Part shown: piece by piece, positions 1 to 12,014 of the stretch
How the letters are laid out: each line of letters begins with the position of its first letter
How positions within the stretch are numbered: the first letter of the stretch is position 1
Assembly (NCBI GenBank): GCA_027625915.1
Contig: JANTQA010000040.1
Span: 1,364,001 to 1,428,000, forward strand
Reading direction: 5' to 3'
From: Anaeramoeba flamelloides
Lineage: Eukaryota; Metamonada; Anaeramoebidae
DNA length: 64,000 nt
Position numbers and translations under genes: made by a program
The notes under the pieces: model-generated
What the model saw: the letters and a program-made list of their open reading frames with translations, nothing else
Databases searched by the model: none
Told to the model about the DNA's origin: nothing

Positions 1-120
1 GTAAACTTCTTTTCAAAACACCTTTTTTAAAAAAAAATGAGCAATCATTAATTCTTAATCTTTACTTTTTTCCTTCTTTCCTTCTTTCTTTCTTTTTTTC
101 TTCTATAATTATTCAAATAG

Positions 121-3100
121 AAATCATGAAACTTCAATTGTGAATAAAGTACATGGATTTTATCAAGAATGTTTGTATTTATTCTTATCTTTTTTTGATT
201 TTAGAATTCAAAACAAAACTTAAAAATAATAACAAATTGGGCTAAATATTGAATAAAATAATAAAATTTTAAATATTTTGAACTTAAAAATATTTCAATT
301 AAGCTATGATTTAAATCATGAAATTTCCGGTTGAGAATTATTAAAAAAATTGATAAATGAACCCTCAAGACTTCAGATGGGTAAAGACTAAAGTTTTGAA
401 ATCCCAACAAATTATTAATCTAAAGTTTATTAAATTACTAATTTTTTTAAAAAAATTTTCAATCTTTTTAATAATTAATTCTACAAACGCAATAACATCA
501 ATTGTAACTAAAATCCTTTGAAAGTTAAATTATTCAAATTTAACTCAAGTGGCATGTTTAAATTTGAAACTATTTCATTTTTTTTTTTTTACTTTCGGTT
601 ACATTTCAAAATAATTTCAATTTTTCACAAATAATATAAAACTATTAAATTCTAATGAAAAAAATGAGTTCGTACATCGTTTAAACAACAATCTTTATGA
701 TTTTTGGTGTGTGTAAAAAAATTCGAATATTTCCCATTTTCGACGTTTTTTCAGGGATTCTTGGCAAATTAAACAAATTTTTTTTTGTTTATTAAATGGA
801 AAATGCAAGTATTGTAAAAAATTCTGTTTTATTTATTTATTTTGAGTGGTCGTGATCGAATCTAAACATATTTCCTTCATATAAAAGCAGTTTTACAAAA
901 ACTTAGTAGTTGAATACAAAACTCATTTTTAGATTCTGTATAAATAAACCTACTTTTAAAGAAACATTACTGTCTTTATTATTTTGATTTGATTTGGTAT
1001 ATACACCTTGTTATATGATCGAGTTTGGTCTGGAAGAACGAAAAAAAAAAAATCATATTGTTCGAAGTGATATACATCTTGATATTTAGGAGTTCGAAGA
1101 ACGACGATTGATATCATCTTAGTACTAGAACAAGATCAAAATTTTGAGTCTTAGTCTGGAATGCGAATCCAAAACGAATAATTATAACAGGTGATTTTTG
1201 AACAAATGAAACAGTATGAGATGTTATCAATTTATTTTTTTTTTATTAGGGTAATATAATAGATATTAATTATTAATTCTTTTTGCTTATATGAACAAAA
1301 ATTTGATTGGATTTTTTTTTTTTTTTAATTCCACCCTAAATTATTCATTTGATTTTCATTGAACTTAATAAGGCTCTATCTAAAAAAAAAAAAAATTGGA
1401 ATACACATTTATTTATTTAAAAATCACTTATATTTATATCATTAATAAATAAAATTAGGTTTGTATAAATATAATATACACGTATGGAAAGCATTTTCAG
1501 ATTGTTTTAATGTTTTACCATTTGCAGCAATCATTGAAAATAAAATTTTTTGTGTTCATGGTGGACTGTCACGTTCCTTAATTTCTTTAAATCAAATCCG
1601 ATCCATAATAAGACCAACGGAAGTGAAGGACAATGGTTTATTATGTGATTTATTATGGAGTGACCCAAATGCAGAAAACGATGAATATGGATTTAATCAA
1701 AGAGGGATAAGCTGTACATTTGGAAAGAAAATTGTTTTAGAATTTTGTAAAAAAAATGATATCGATCTAATTTGTCGTGCACATCAGGTAAAATTTTTTT
1801 TTATTTTCATTTTTTTAATACAAAATCTTATATATATAGTTATTGTTTTAACAATTAATTAAATCTCTTTTTTTAAATCTAATTACCATTGAATTGAAAT
1901 TAATAAATATACCATTGATTTATAAAAAAAAACTTTTTCATATATTCGAGTTAATCCTCTCTAATTTTGAATTACCATTGTGTTCACAAAGTTTTTGAAG
2001 ATAAAGGGTTGGGGATTTGTTAAGAGGATAATAACCTTTTAATTTCACATCTTAAACTTATTATTTATTAAAACTAGATTTGTCCCAGAACAATAAATTA
2101 ATTTTACGGATATTTAAAAAATATATAAATTCGGGCACCCAGTGCCCCACTCTGAGAGTCGTGGAATACCAATTATTAATCACGGAATGTGGAATTTTTA
2201 TCTATAATCGATAAACTTTCTATCGGGTTTTTTCTCCTCCTGTGTATTCAGGGCGTGGATTGTTTCTATTGGGTCATGAAAATGATAAATTTATTTTATA
2301 TATATATATTAATTATTTTTCTTCTTCTCTTTTTTTTATTTGATGATTTTTCTTTAATTACTCCTTTCTATAAACAATAATAATAATTTTACGGATATTT
2401 TGAAGAAAAAAAAATCTCCCATTTTATTTAAAATCAATCCTTTCAATATTTAATTTTCATATAAATCCCAATTCAAAATTTTTAACACACTCAAAATTCA
2501 ATTTTTTAAAAAAAAAAAAACTTATTTAATCAATTCCCTAAGAAATACCAAATTAGAACCATTCGCTATTTGTAATGTTAACACTTTTTTACAAATTACA
2601 ATACTCGCGAAACCAAAAATAAATAATTATCAATACAAATAAATCAAGGTTGTGTTAAAAATTTCGGAGAGGGCAAAACAAAAAAATACATTGGTAAATA
2701 TGTTGATTCTTTTAGGATTATTGATCGATCAAATGGTTAGATACTACCAATTAATTTTATTTGAGTTCTTCTATTTGGAACAACTCAACTTTAACCTAAA
2801 ATCAATTGTTTGAAAAAAATTTTGATCAAACGAAACAAGTTACGTAATTCAAAAAATGAAAACAAACTAAAAGATGAAAAAATGATTTTCATATTTTTAA
2901 AAAAATCAAAATTGTTTACAATTTGAATGAAATTGTATTATTGCGATTCTTTGGAACATTTTAGCTGTGTGGAAAATTTTGAATTTTAGCTTATTTTGAT
3001 TTGAAACTGATTAAAAAAATTAAATTATATCTAAATTTATTGATACTATATAAATAGGTTGTTGAAAATGGATTCGAATTCTTTGCTGATAACAAATTAA

Positions 3101-3359
3101 TTACAATTTTCAGTGCACCACAATATTGTCAAAATTTTGATAATTATGGTGCAATTATGACCATTGATAAGCAATTGTCGTGCCAGTTCAATGTATATTA
3201 TTTAATTTATCTTTTTTTTTTTATCAATAACATAAACATAATATTTTATATACCCATCACTAATATTTTTTTTTCTTCTTTTTTTCTATTTCTGTTTCTA
3301 TTCCTATTCAATTTCTAAAGGTGCTGATGAATTCAAATCAAAAATCAACTGTTAAATAA
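121..3359 (+). CDS. PP1-type Ser/Thr protein phosphatase catalytic subunit, 3' part
   Basis: Metal-dependent PPP-family phosphatase, closest to PP1. Four exons are read: 121-170, 1459-1787, 3058-3192 and 3321-3359 (stop TAA at 3357). Joins are GT/AG and keep phase; the Cys codon of 'FYQEC' is split over 170/1459. Visible family landmarks are NHE (metal and phosphate site), [15 protein letters not shown], an Arg in 'FNQRGIS', CRAHQVVENG with the metal His, and [14 protein letters not shown] with the catalytic Tyr. The GDxHG and GDYVDRG motifs must lie left of the window; base 1 (GTAAAC) looks like a donor, so 1-120 is probably the end of an intron. Introns are 1288, 1270 and 128 nt. Oddities: NHET instead of NHEC, QYCQN instead of NYCGE, and only about 13 residues after the last beta strand, so the usual PP1 tail is nearly absent. 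The PP1 fold assignment is firm; orthology to true PP1 rather than a PP1-like paralogue is less certain. Confidence 0.9.
2462..2993 (+). mobile_element. MITE family A, copy 1 (in phosphatase intron)
   Basis: A 532-bp element whose ends are inverted repeats, starting TAAATCCCAATTCAAAATTT and ending in the reverse complement of a near copy (TAAGCTAAAATTCAAAATTT). It carries the family's internal palindrome GATCGATC at about 2723. No coding capacity is seen. It lies inside the 1788-3057 intron of the phosphatase gene, in the same orientation as the copies at 6156, 36755 and 41984. Confidence 0.85.
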
Positions 3360-3949
3360 ATAAAAGATATTTTAACCTTTTTATTTGCTTGTTGTACTAT
3401 TTTATTTTGCAAAAAAATCAAAAAAAATCCTTCTTTGATCTTTATTATATTAATATCTTTTTCTTTTGTTTTTTCATAATTAATAGTTAATTTATTTTAA
3501 TTTCGTTTTTTTTAAAAAAAAACCTTTTTTTCAAATTATGCAGCATAAAAAGAAGAAAAATACTTTTTTATTAATTATCAATTTGAAAAAAAAACATTAC
3601 TTTTATGATAGATCAGAAAAAAATTGACAATAATTGAAAATTTATATTATTAGAAGCAATAAGTCATTATGAATTATTCACACGGTGAATGGTGAAAAGG
3701 TTACCCAATTTTAATTTTTCAATTATTATTTAAATGTTTGTTTTTAATTGTTTACTTATTTCCCCCTTGTTAGAAAAGGCTTTCTAACACTAGAACTTTA
3801 AGACAAATGCACTTATAATGTTAAAAAATATATTAATACTAGAATATTTTTCAAAAATGTTGGCTTACTTAATAATTCTAATTGGGTGTGATTTTATGTG
3901 ATTTTATATCAGATTCTTATCTATTGAATTTGAATTTTTAATTTTTATT

Positions 3950-5033
3950 GGGTTAGCCTCTACCAGGAGAAGCCTAAGATTAAAGTGTGTAGTTATTAGG
4001 TATAAATCAGATTAATGCACCATTATTCGTATGTGTCTAAAAATTGATTAATAAAATAGTATTATTTGTTGATATTATCAATGAAAAAATTTCCTTTTAG
4101 TAATAAACCCAAAGAATTTTTCAGGAAAAAATCACATTTTCCTCCCGACAAATTTAAAGGTTGAATCATCAATATTCAAACTTTTAATAATTGAAAGATA
4201 TCTTTCTTAAATTTGTCTCAAAATGTAGATTAATCGCTAAACAAAATGTAGATTAGTTACAAATTAAATAATTAACTAATAAGGTATTTCCAAAAAAGAG
4301 GGGCATTTTTTTTTAGATTTCATAAAAAATCATCTTTGTTAGTGGATGTATTCATTAATTGACAGTACCAAATTAAGTTTACTATTAATATCAATTGGAT
4401 AAATGACGAAGGTATTTATTTCAGAATATTTTTGTTGAAATATTTCCAAAAAAAGAATTAAAAAAAATAGCACTTTTTTTGGTGAAAACAATGTAGGACC
4501 AATTTCAATAAAAAACTGAAAATGTGGAAAGGGTAAAATTGATTTTTTAAACAATCAAACAGCATTCATATGTTATCAATTCTATTTGAAAATCTATTGA
4601 GATTAAACAAGTTATGTTAATGATTTTTTTGATCAAAAATAAAATAATAAAGACCAATTTTCATCCCTAAAAAAAAATCATCTAAAATCGAGATCAGAAA
4701 ATTTAATATCTTTTCTTTATGTAATACAATACTAAGAAACAAATTGAATTATTCTCAGGAATCTAGAAACGGTATTTAATGATTTTGTATATTTAAATAC
4801 TTTTTTGAAGATTGGGGTTGATAAATATATTTGAAAATAAATTTGCCCGGCTTTTTTGGAAATAGCTTAGATTATTTTGATAAATTATTAGGACATATTG
4901 GAAATATATTGATGTTACAATTATCTTTATAAAAAGGAAAAAAAATAAATCAATATTGTGGTTTTTATGTTGATGATTATAGAGTTAATCTTTGAAATTA
5001 AAAAAAATGAAAAATAGTTACTTTTGGAAGTTC
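3950..5033 (+). repeat. Dispersed 506-bp repeat (R2), copy A, interrupted
   Basis: Begins GGGTTAGCCTCTACC and ends TAGTTACTTTTGGAAGTTC. It matches 58248-58753 along its whole length at moderate identity, except for the insertion at 4287-4862. Removing the insert and one TA leaves 506 bp, the same length as the other copy. No terminal inverted repeats or coding capacity are seen, so the class of element is unknown. Confidence 0.75.
4287..4862. mobile_element. 576-bp TA-flanked MITE nested in R2
   Basis: The ends are inverted repeats: TTTCCAAAAAAGAGGGGCA at the left, and at the right the reverse complement of TTTCCAAAAAAGCCGGGCAA. TA dinucleotides at 4285-4286 and 4863-4864 look like the target duplication used by Tc1/mariner-type elements. 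The uninterrupted R2 copy at 58248-58753 serves as an empty-site relative. A 71-codon frame inside resembles no known transposase, so the element is taken as non-autonomous. Confidence 0.75.
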
Positions 5034-6155
5034 AATATATTTATTTTTTAAATATGGATTATTAACATTCCAATTCTTTTATTTTGGTTTAAATTCTTTA
5101 GATTTGGAAAAGGAAATCAATAAACAAAAACAAAATTCAAAAATTTAAATGAAAAAAATAATAATTATTTAATTATTTTTTCTGTCAGAAATTTTTATTT
5201 TATTTATTTGAAATAAATCATTTTATTCCAGTAAATAATCAATTTAAACTCATTATATCATATTTTTTTATTGTGGTTAACCCTTTTTATTTTGAAAAGA
5301 TAAGAATTTGGTTTTATACCTTTCTATAAAAAGAACTTATATGAAAAATGAAAAAAAAATATTCGAGATCTCAAAAAGTTTCAAAGAAATATACAATGGA
5401 AATATCAAGTCTGTTTTCAAAATTCTAATTAAAATTAATCTTTTTTTAAGAATAAATTTTTTGTTTATTAATCGCAAAAATATCATAATCTTTCATTATT
5501 ATATTTATTAATAATAATAATAAGCCAGGCAGACCTATCTGATTATTTATTAACTAAAATTTAACATCAAGTAAAAAAAGAACCTTTAAGGGATCAGTCC
5601 TACTCAGTAAAAAATGTCCAAATTTTAAAAAATTTTATTGGTGATATTCTCTACTTACAAATTTTGTAGATTATAAGGTTTAAAAATTCTGATCAACTAA
5701 GAAACCCAAAAAAATTTTTTTTTCAGTTTAATCTATTTTTTTTTCCAATTTTTTATGAAAAAGAAAATGATCAATTTCCTTTTGTTTTCTTACATAATCT
5801 CAAAAAATAACCTTTTTTATTAATATTTTGGTCATTATTATACTATAACAAGTCTTTGTTGCCAGTAATATTAATATAAAGAGTTTTTTTCTTTTTTGAG
5901 ATAAAACTTTTGGTTAACATAAAAAAATGATTTAGTCAATATATTGAAAAATATTTGTAATATATTAAGAATAATAATATTATTAAATTTTGAAAGTCCT
6001 TTCGAAATTTAGAGTAGAAATTGTATTTTTATTCTATTATACAATTAGATTCTTCAAAATAAAATTTTCGAAAAGATATCTCGTAAATTGGGTACTTTTA
6101 TCCAGATAATTCAATATCATTCTTTTCTCTGACAAAAATAATTTTATGTTAATAA

Positions 6156-6692
6156 TAAACCCCAATTCAAAATTTTTAACTCACCAAAATTCGATTTGTG
6201 AAAAAAAAAAAACTTATTTAACCACTTCTCGAAGATTTACCAAATTAGAACCATTCACCAATTGAAATGTCATCACCTTTTTATAAAATAAAATACTCAC
6301 AAAATAATAAATAAATAATTATCAATACAAATAAATCATGGGTGTGTTAAAAATTTTGGAGAGAGCAAAACATAAAAATACATTCGTAAATTTGTTTAAA
6401 TTCTATTTGGAATATTGATCGATCAAAAGGTTAGATACAACCAACTAATTTTATTTGAGTTCTTCTATTTGGAACAACTCAACTTTAACCTAATATAAAC
6501 CTTTTAGAAAAATTTTGATCCAACGAAGCAAATTACGTAATTCCAACAATGAAATGAAAACAAAAACTAAAAGATGAAAAAATGATTTTCATATTTTACA
6601 AAAATCAAAATTATCTCAATTTTCAATGAAATTGTATTATTGTGATTGTTTGGAACGTTTTAGCTGTGTGTAAAATTTTGAATTTTAGTTTA
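6156..6692 (+). mobile_element. MITE family A, copy 2
   Basis: A 537-bp copy starting TAAACCCCAATTCAAAATTT and ending in the inverted near copy (TAAACTAAAATTCAAAATTT). The TA at each outer end could be the target duplication. GATCGATC lies near 6418 and a TTACGTAA palindrome near 6534. It is colinear with the copies at 2462, 36755 and 41984 throughout. Confidence 0.87.
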
Positions 6693-8376
6693 ATTCTTGT
6701 GAATAAGACACAACAATATGTTAAAAAAATATAACAAAATAGATAAATTATCGTACAATTTTTTTCATTTTTTTAAAAATAAAAAAACAACAGAGTTCAA
6801 TCTTTAAAGAATAAAAAAAAAATTGATGAACGGATCTGGATTTTTATTAATAAATTTTTCTTAAACTTTTATCAAATTTTTATTAATTTAATCACCTATT
6901 CCGCAATTAATTTTATTTGGCCGAGATTTTGAATTGAAATATTAATTATTAAAAAAAAAAAAAAAAATTATTAAAAAAATCAAACAAAATCAATACTTTC
7001 CATAATAATAAAAAAATATGTTTCAACATTTCCAAGAATTAACTAAATTGTTAATAAAAATAATTGGTTACTTTTTTTGGTTTTTTATATTGGAACATTT
7101 GTTGATTTTGGATTTTAAAAAAAGAGATTCAAATGAATAAATTACTTGAATGGTGTGTGCTCATCCATTTCATATAAGTCTTAACACAAATTACAAAAAA
7201 AAAATTTTTCAAGAACTTGCCAAGCTTTTCTCTTATAATAAAAAAATAATAACCACTTAAGGAAAAAAACTTTTAATTTTGGAAATTTTTTTGTTTTATA
7301 AAAACTCTAAGATTCATAAAAGAGTTTGTTGATCCTATTCGGAAATAAAAAACAATTAAAAGAATAAAAAGATGATTTGAACCTTTTTTCCTGTTCAATC
7401 TTTTAAAAAGTAATTTTTTTACTACGAAAGATTTTTTTCTTTCAGAATATATAATAAAAAAAGATTTTTGGCTTATGTAATAATTTCAATTCTAATTTCT
7501 CACCTTAAAAAAATATTACAATTATCTCAAGAACCTATATTTTGGTGAAGCAAATTTGGTGACAACAAAGTGGACGAGAAACAGTTTCTTATACTATTAT
7601 TAAAATTTAAATTTTGACAAAATCGGTTTGTTTGATTTGCAAAATGCAAATCTGGTTATTTGACTGAGAAAAAATATGGAAAGAAAAAAGTTAAAACTGA
7701 TTACTAAGATGTTTGGTGGGTTGGTTTTTGTTGTAATTAGAAAACTTGTTTCGACAATTATTTTTCAAAAATGAAAAAAAAGAAAAAAAATAAATTATGG
7801 TTGATATCTCCTTCAGATTTGAAAAGCAACAGATCAAATTCACCAAATAAGAAACAAAAAGTTCTTCAAATAAAGTAGAAATTATTTTGAGATTTTGGAT
7901 TCTTTCAAAAAAAGAAGTTAATAAGATCAAATTGACACTAATTTTCTATCTCTCCGAAAAAAAAGGAGTCTAATCGAATGTTTTTTTGAAAATAAATCTC
8001 AAGATCAAAGAGAAATCTTTTAATAATAATTACTTTATCTTTGAGAATATTATTGATGAAAAAAACATAGTTTATAAGAAACACGAGATTTTGTATGTTT
8101 CCAAACACGATTATTTGAGTTTTGTCGAAAAAAAGAAACATTTTCTACTTTTTTCTTTTGTTTATTAAAACCTTTTCTCTTTTTCAGACCAGCAATTTTA
8201 CAAAAAAATTCTTCTCTCAAGAAAAACCAAAGAAGAAACAACCCTCAAAATCAACAAACGAAAAATTCGAAAAGAAACTTCCAAACAAGAAAGTACAAAG
8301 AGAAACAAAAACACAGACACACAAAAATAACCAAAAAAATAAAAAAAAAACAATAAAACTTTACATTTCCTAATCC

Positions 8377-9519
8377 ATGGTAATTAATCACAACACCAAA
8401 ACGGACATCACACTTTCAGGTCTCTCGAGTGGGGAGCCCTTGGTCTATATTTTATCGACCTTGTATTTTCTTGTTGGGATACTTTTGATTTTGGAATCGC
8501 GCCGTATTTTCAAGTTATCAAGGCACGACATTTATAAAAGCCCACTTTATTTCCGATTAGTAATCCTAAACCTGTCAACAATTTCGATGCTTTGGAGAGG
8601 TGTCTTATCCTTTGTGACGCCGAATTATCATAATTTATTTGCAAGGAATATCTTTGAGACCTTTTTGCCCCTGTATTTCCAATACTCGTCTTTTTTATTA
8701 TTTGTCTTGTTTTATTCCTTTACGTTATACAAAATCAATGACAACCATACCAAAATAAGAAAGCTACTCCTACCCCTGTATGTGCACTTGCAAATCGGGG
8801 TCTTTGTTTTTGGGATCATCTCGAGTGCGTATGGTACATTGTTTGATAAAAAAATCGACTTTTTCCGATTGAACGATGGCAATTTGACCTTTATTGCATC
8901 GGTGCTCACAATCATGTCGATCGTCTTAGCAGCCTTCTGCTGGCTTTCTTGGAAATACCTTAAGAATATCCCGTTGACACAAATAAGCAGAGACCAGCTT
9001 TCTTCGATCGCCCTTTTGATGTCCATAAATATCACAATTTTTGTCTTCCATGGGATCTGGGATCTTTGTACACTGACGGGACACAATTATTTAAACAACA
9101 AGTGTGATCAATGGTATGGAAACAATGACCAAAGGTATTATTGGGTGTATTTCTTTTGGTACTTGGTGACCGACGGGTTCCCTTCCATCTCTTTGTTGGC
9201 CATTTTCCATATCAACATTTCAAATGAAGTGTTCAAAAAAAAAGAATTGAGAACATATTTATCAGAAAGCTTAGTCAATTCAGATACAGCTTCCTTGCTG
9301 TCAACAAAGAACCAATCATCAAAATTTGCTTTGTTCAAAAAGTACATGTGTTGTTGCCTGCCTCGCAAGAACTCTTCTTTGGATGGAAAGTTAGCCTCAG
9401 ACTTTACAAATAAAAATCCAATAAACCATGAAAAAATTGAACAAATAATGCATTTAGTGGCGAATTCCTCAGAATCAAAATCTGAAGAATTTGATCCAAA
9501 TGATTTCTTAGTAGACTAA
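8377..9519 (+). CDS. Seven-transmembrane protein, possibly TOM1/THH1/GPR137-like
   Basis: Encodes 380 residues in one exon. Seven hydrophobic segments fall near residues 21-41, 58-80, 98-118, 131-152, 169-192, 207-229 and 254-279, followed by a hydrophilic tail of about 100 residues. Spacing and texture ('YFRLVILNLSTISMLWRGVL', 'YFQYSSFLLFVLF') resemble the TOM1/THH1 domain family of plants and protists, itself GPCR-like; this is a family impression, not a proven match. Just after the last segment the motif KKYMCCCLPR (Cys 325-327) looks like a palmitoylation site behind an amphipathic helix, as in many GPCRs. The loop between segments 6 and 7 contains Cys 231 and 243. Start: the ATG at 8377 is the first in frame after a stop at 8371. 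Base composition is clearly less AT-rich than the flanks, supporting real coding. Membrane location is inferred; ligand and partners are unknown. Confidence 0.85.
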   Translation: MVINHNTKTDITLSGLSSGEPLVYILSTLYFLVGILLILESRRIFKLSRHDIYKSPLYFRLVILNLSTISMLWRGVLSFVTPNYHNLFARNIFETFLPLYFQYSSFLLFVLFYSFTLYKINDNHTKIRKLLLPLYVHLQIGVFVFGIISSAYGTLFDKKIDFFRLNDGNLTFIASVLTIMSIVLAAFCWLSWKYLKNIPLTQISRDQLSSIALLMSINITIFVFHGIWDLCTLTGHNYLNNKCDQWYGNNDQRYYWVYFFWYLVTDGFPSISLLAIFHINISNEVFKKKELRTYLSESLVNSDTASLLSTKNQSSKFALFKKYMCCCLPRKNSSLDGKLASDFTNKNPINHEKIEQIMHLVANSSESKSEEFDPNDFLVD

Positions 9520-9910
9520 GTTTGTTCACAACCCTTATTATAATGTATCTTTTTATTTCAGAATTTTTATTATTTATATGAAATTTTAGTATTATGACTA
9601 TTGTTGTTTTTTATTTTTATATTTATATCTAAATTAATATTAAGTTCATTTCAAAAAGTGTGTCAAAAAATTTTCAATACATTCTTTAATACAGTCGACA
9701 AACTTTAGTATACCAATTTTCAGTACGTTATTAAAAAAATTTTTTTGGTTACCACACCTATTTAACAACTTTATCATTATTACAATAAATTTACAATAAA
9801 ACAATTATTGTTAATTTTTGCTTTGTTTTTTTTATACAAAATTAATTCTCTCAGAAAATTAAATTACTACTACTCATCCATTAAATTTCATGAAAAAAAA
9901 AATATGTATA

Positions 9911-10445
9911 TAAACTAAATTCCAAAAATTTGGACACAGTTTAAACAGTTGAAAGAATATCAATACCACACTTTACATTCAATTTGAAAATAATTTTGCA
10001 TTTTACAAGCTATTTCATTTTTTGTCTTTTTTGTTTTGTTTTCATTTCCTTTTTTCATGTTACGGTAATCTGTTTCGTTAGATCTGGAATTTTTTTTCGA
10101 ATGGTTGATAGAAGGTTAGTGTTGAGTCAGTTAAATAGAAAAATCATATAAAATTAGTTGATGGTATCTTATCATTTGATCGATCAACAATTATTGTTGA
10201 AATTTCAACAAATTTACCAAAAAATTTTTTGTTCTGTTTGTTTCATCATTTTGGACACACCCATTTTTGTTTTTATTGTTTTTTATTTTTTTCTTTTATT
10301 GGGATAAGAATTATTACTTCTAAAAACAATAATACTGGGTAACTTAGTGTGTTTTTCTATTAATTTTGAAAAAATATAATAAAATATGTTTTTTTTTTCC
10401 TATTCTTGATTTTGGGTGTGTTCAAATTTTTAGGAATGGGGTTTA
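9911..10445 (-). mobile_element. MITE family B, copy 1 (reverse orientation)
   Basis: A 535-bp element with inverted-repeat ends: TAAACTAAATTCCAAAAATT at the left and the reverse complement of TAAACCCCATTCCTAAAAAT at the right. It is the inverted counterpart of 36054-36589 and shares the central block (GATCGATC, then a block around AGATACCATC) with family A. Family B termini read ..TTTGGACACACC where family A reads ..TTTTTAACACAC, so the two are sister subfamilies. Confidence 0.85.
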
Positions 10446-10711
10446 TAATTAAGGTTTTAGTCATTATTAGAAAAATCTTGCATAGGAAATTGAAATTTTT
10501 TTTTTGCAATTTTTATGAGTTTTTAAGGATTATTTGAATTTTATTCCCAGTGGCTATTACTTTTATACCCACAACACGAATTATGAACTCAAAAGAATGT
10601 TGAGTCAATAGATCTTGTTAAAATGTAAAATTTAGATTTTTTTGAGGAAGGCAAAAAAAATTTACTATCCAAATCCAAAATTTTTCACTCAAAATTTTCG
10701 ACTTCCAAAAT

Positions 10712-10816
10712 GATATTGGGAAAATGTCACTCCACTTTATATTGAAGTATGTTCGAGTTGGTGGTGAGTGTAGCCACCCATTTGAAAACAAAGTGGAGTG
10801 ACATTTTCCCAATATC
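10712..10816. repeat. Perfect 27-bp inverted repeat (hairpin)
   Basis: Arms 10712-10738 and 10790-10816 are perfect reverse complements (left arm begins GATATTGGGAAAATGTCACT), separated by a 51-base loop that itself holds GGTGG..CCACC. The arms are richer in G and C than the surroundings. No gene product is recognised. It may be a small foldback element or the stem of a structured RNA. Confidence 0.8.
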
Positions 10817-12014
10817 AAAAAAAATAGATTTTTATTTTTGCCTTGTTTTGTCGGGATTTTTCGAAAAGTTTTTGGATCAATAAATGATTTTAGTCAAAAT
10901 CTTAAATTGCAAAAAATTGTCAATATTTGACTTTGCCTCAATTGGCTATATTTTAAAGGTCTTAATCTATTTACTGCTTTGTATTTCAATACTCACAGAG
11001 CATAAAATTCCGATAGTCCTTATTCCTATTAAAAACAAATAAGTTTGTAAAGTATCATCTATTTAGAAAAATCAACGACTTCAAGGGAATTTTTTTTTGT
11101 TAATTTTTCGAAATCAATTCTAGTTTAGATACTTTTTTGTTTTTACCAATTGTTTTTTTGAAAAAAATTTTTGTGTTTACATTTTGAAATAGCTTTTAAT
11201 TGATGCGAATTAATATTTTACATACAATTGTGTTTTTTTTTTATGAAGTGTAACAATTGTGGTACTTTTTGAGATTTAATAAATAAATATTCATTTTTTT
11301 TTTTTTCATTTTTCAAATGTGTATACTTTATAAAAACTAACCACATTAATTCATTTCAAGGTAAATGCCAAAATTTATGAAGAACCCACGGATTTATTTT
11401 AATTGGTTTTAATTGATTTTCAATGAGGGCAAATAGTTGAGACAAAATCAAAGAAATTAGTGTATTTAAAAATCAAAAAATAAATCAAAAAAAAAAAAAT
11501 GATTTTTTTTTCTATTTAGCCTTTGGATTTTCAATCTTGAAATCATACCGAAATATTTTTTTCACATCAATTTATTGAATAAATAAAAATGAATTTTCTT
11601 TATTTATTAATTTTCTTCTTCTCTTTTTTTTTATTTGATAAAATTTTCTTTAATTACTCCTTTCCCTCAATAAATAAATAAATAAAATGCATTCCCATAT
11701 GAACTTTTTAAAATAAGTAATTTCCAGGGTAGATAACCCATCTACCGATGTGAAGCAAGTTCTATATAAATAATTTAAAAATAATTTTCCTAATAAATTG
11801 ATGAATTAATTGTTTGATGGGGTAATTTGGTCCTGAATCGAATCTTTTATTGTCATAATACTATTAGAGAATATAAAATTGAAAAAATTAATAATATTAA
11901 AAATCAAAATAAGTTCAAATTTGATTTTCTCTTTTGTTTTTTCTGGATATATTTTTTCTAGAGGGCGAATTTAATTTAACCTTTACGGTTTGGTCTTATT
12001 ATTTCAAAAATAAA

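Larger units (their letters stand above)
3360..8376. other. Gene-free spacer between phosphatase and 7TM gene
   Basis: A 5-kb spacer with no reading frame resembling a protein. It contains a 506-bp dispersed repeat interrupted by a 576-bp inverted-repeat element (3950-5033) and a family A MITE (6156-6692). The last 250 bases before the 7TM gene are A-rich and encode a Lys-rich frame (8122-8373) that stops two codons before the ATG; this is read as 5' leader. Elsewhere only A/T tracts are seen. Confidence 0.6.

Noticed and set aside
3950-4010. Start of the R2 repeat (TTAGCCTCTACC) considered as a Pol III box A of a tRNA-derived SINE
   Set aside because: No box B at the expected distance in either copy and no A-rich or repeat tail at the other end.
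4339-4554. 71-codon frame inside the nested MITE, considered as a transposase remnant
   Set aside because: No DDE, HTH or other transposase motif could be found.
8122-8373. 83-codon Lys-rich frame directly upstream of, and in frame with, the 7TM gene
   Set aside because: It ends in a stop two codons before the ATG, is low-complexity from A-rich DNA, and fits a 5' leader better than a gene.
10618-10818. 66-codon minus-strand frame
   Set aside because: Produced by reading through the perfect hairpin at 10712-10816; no independent support.
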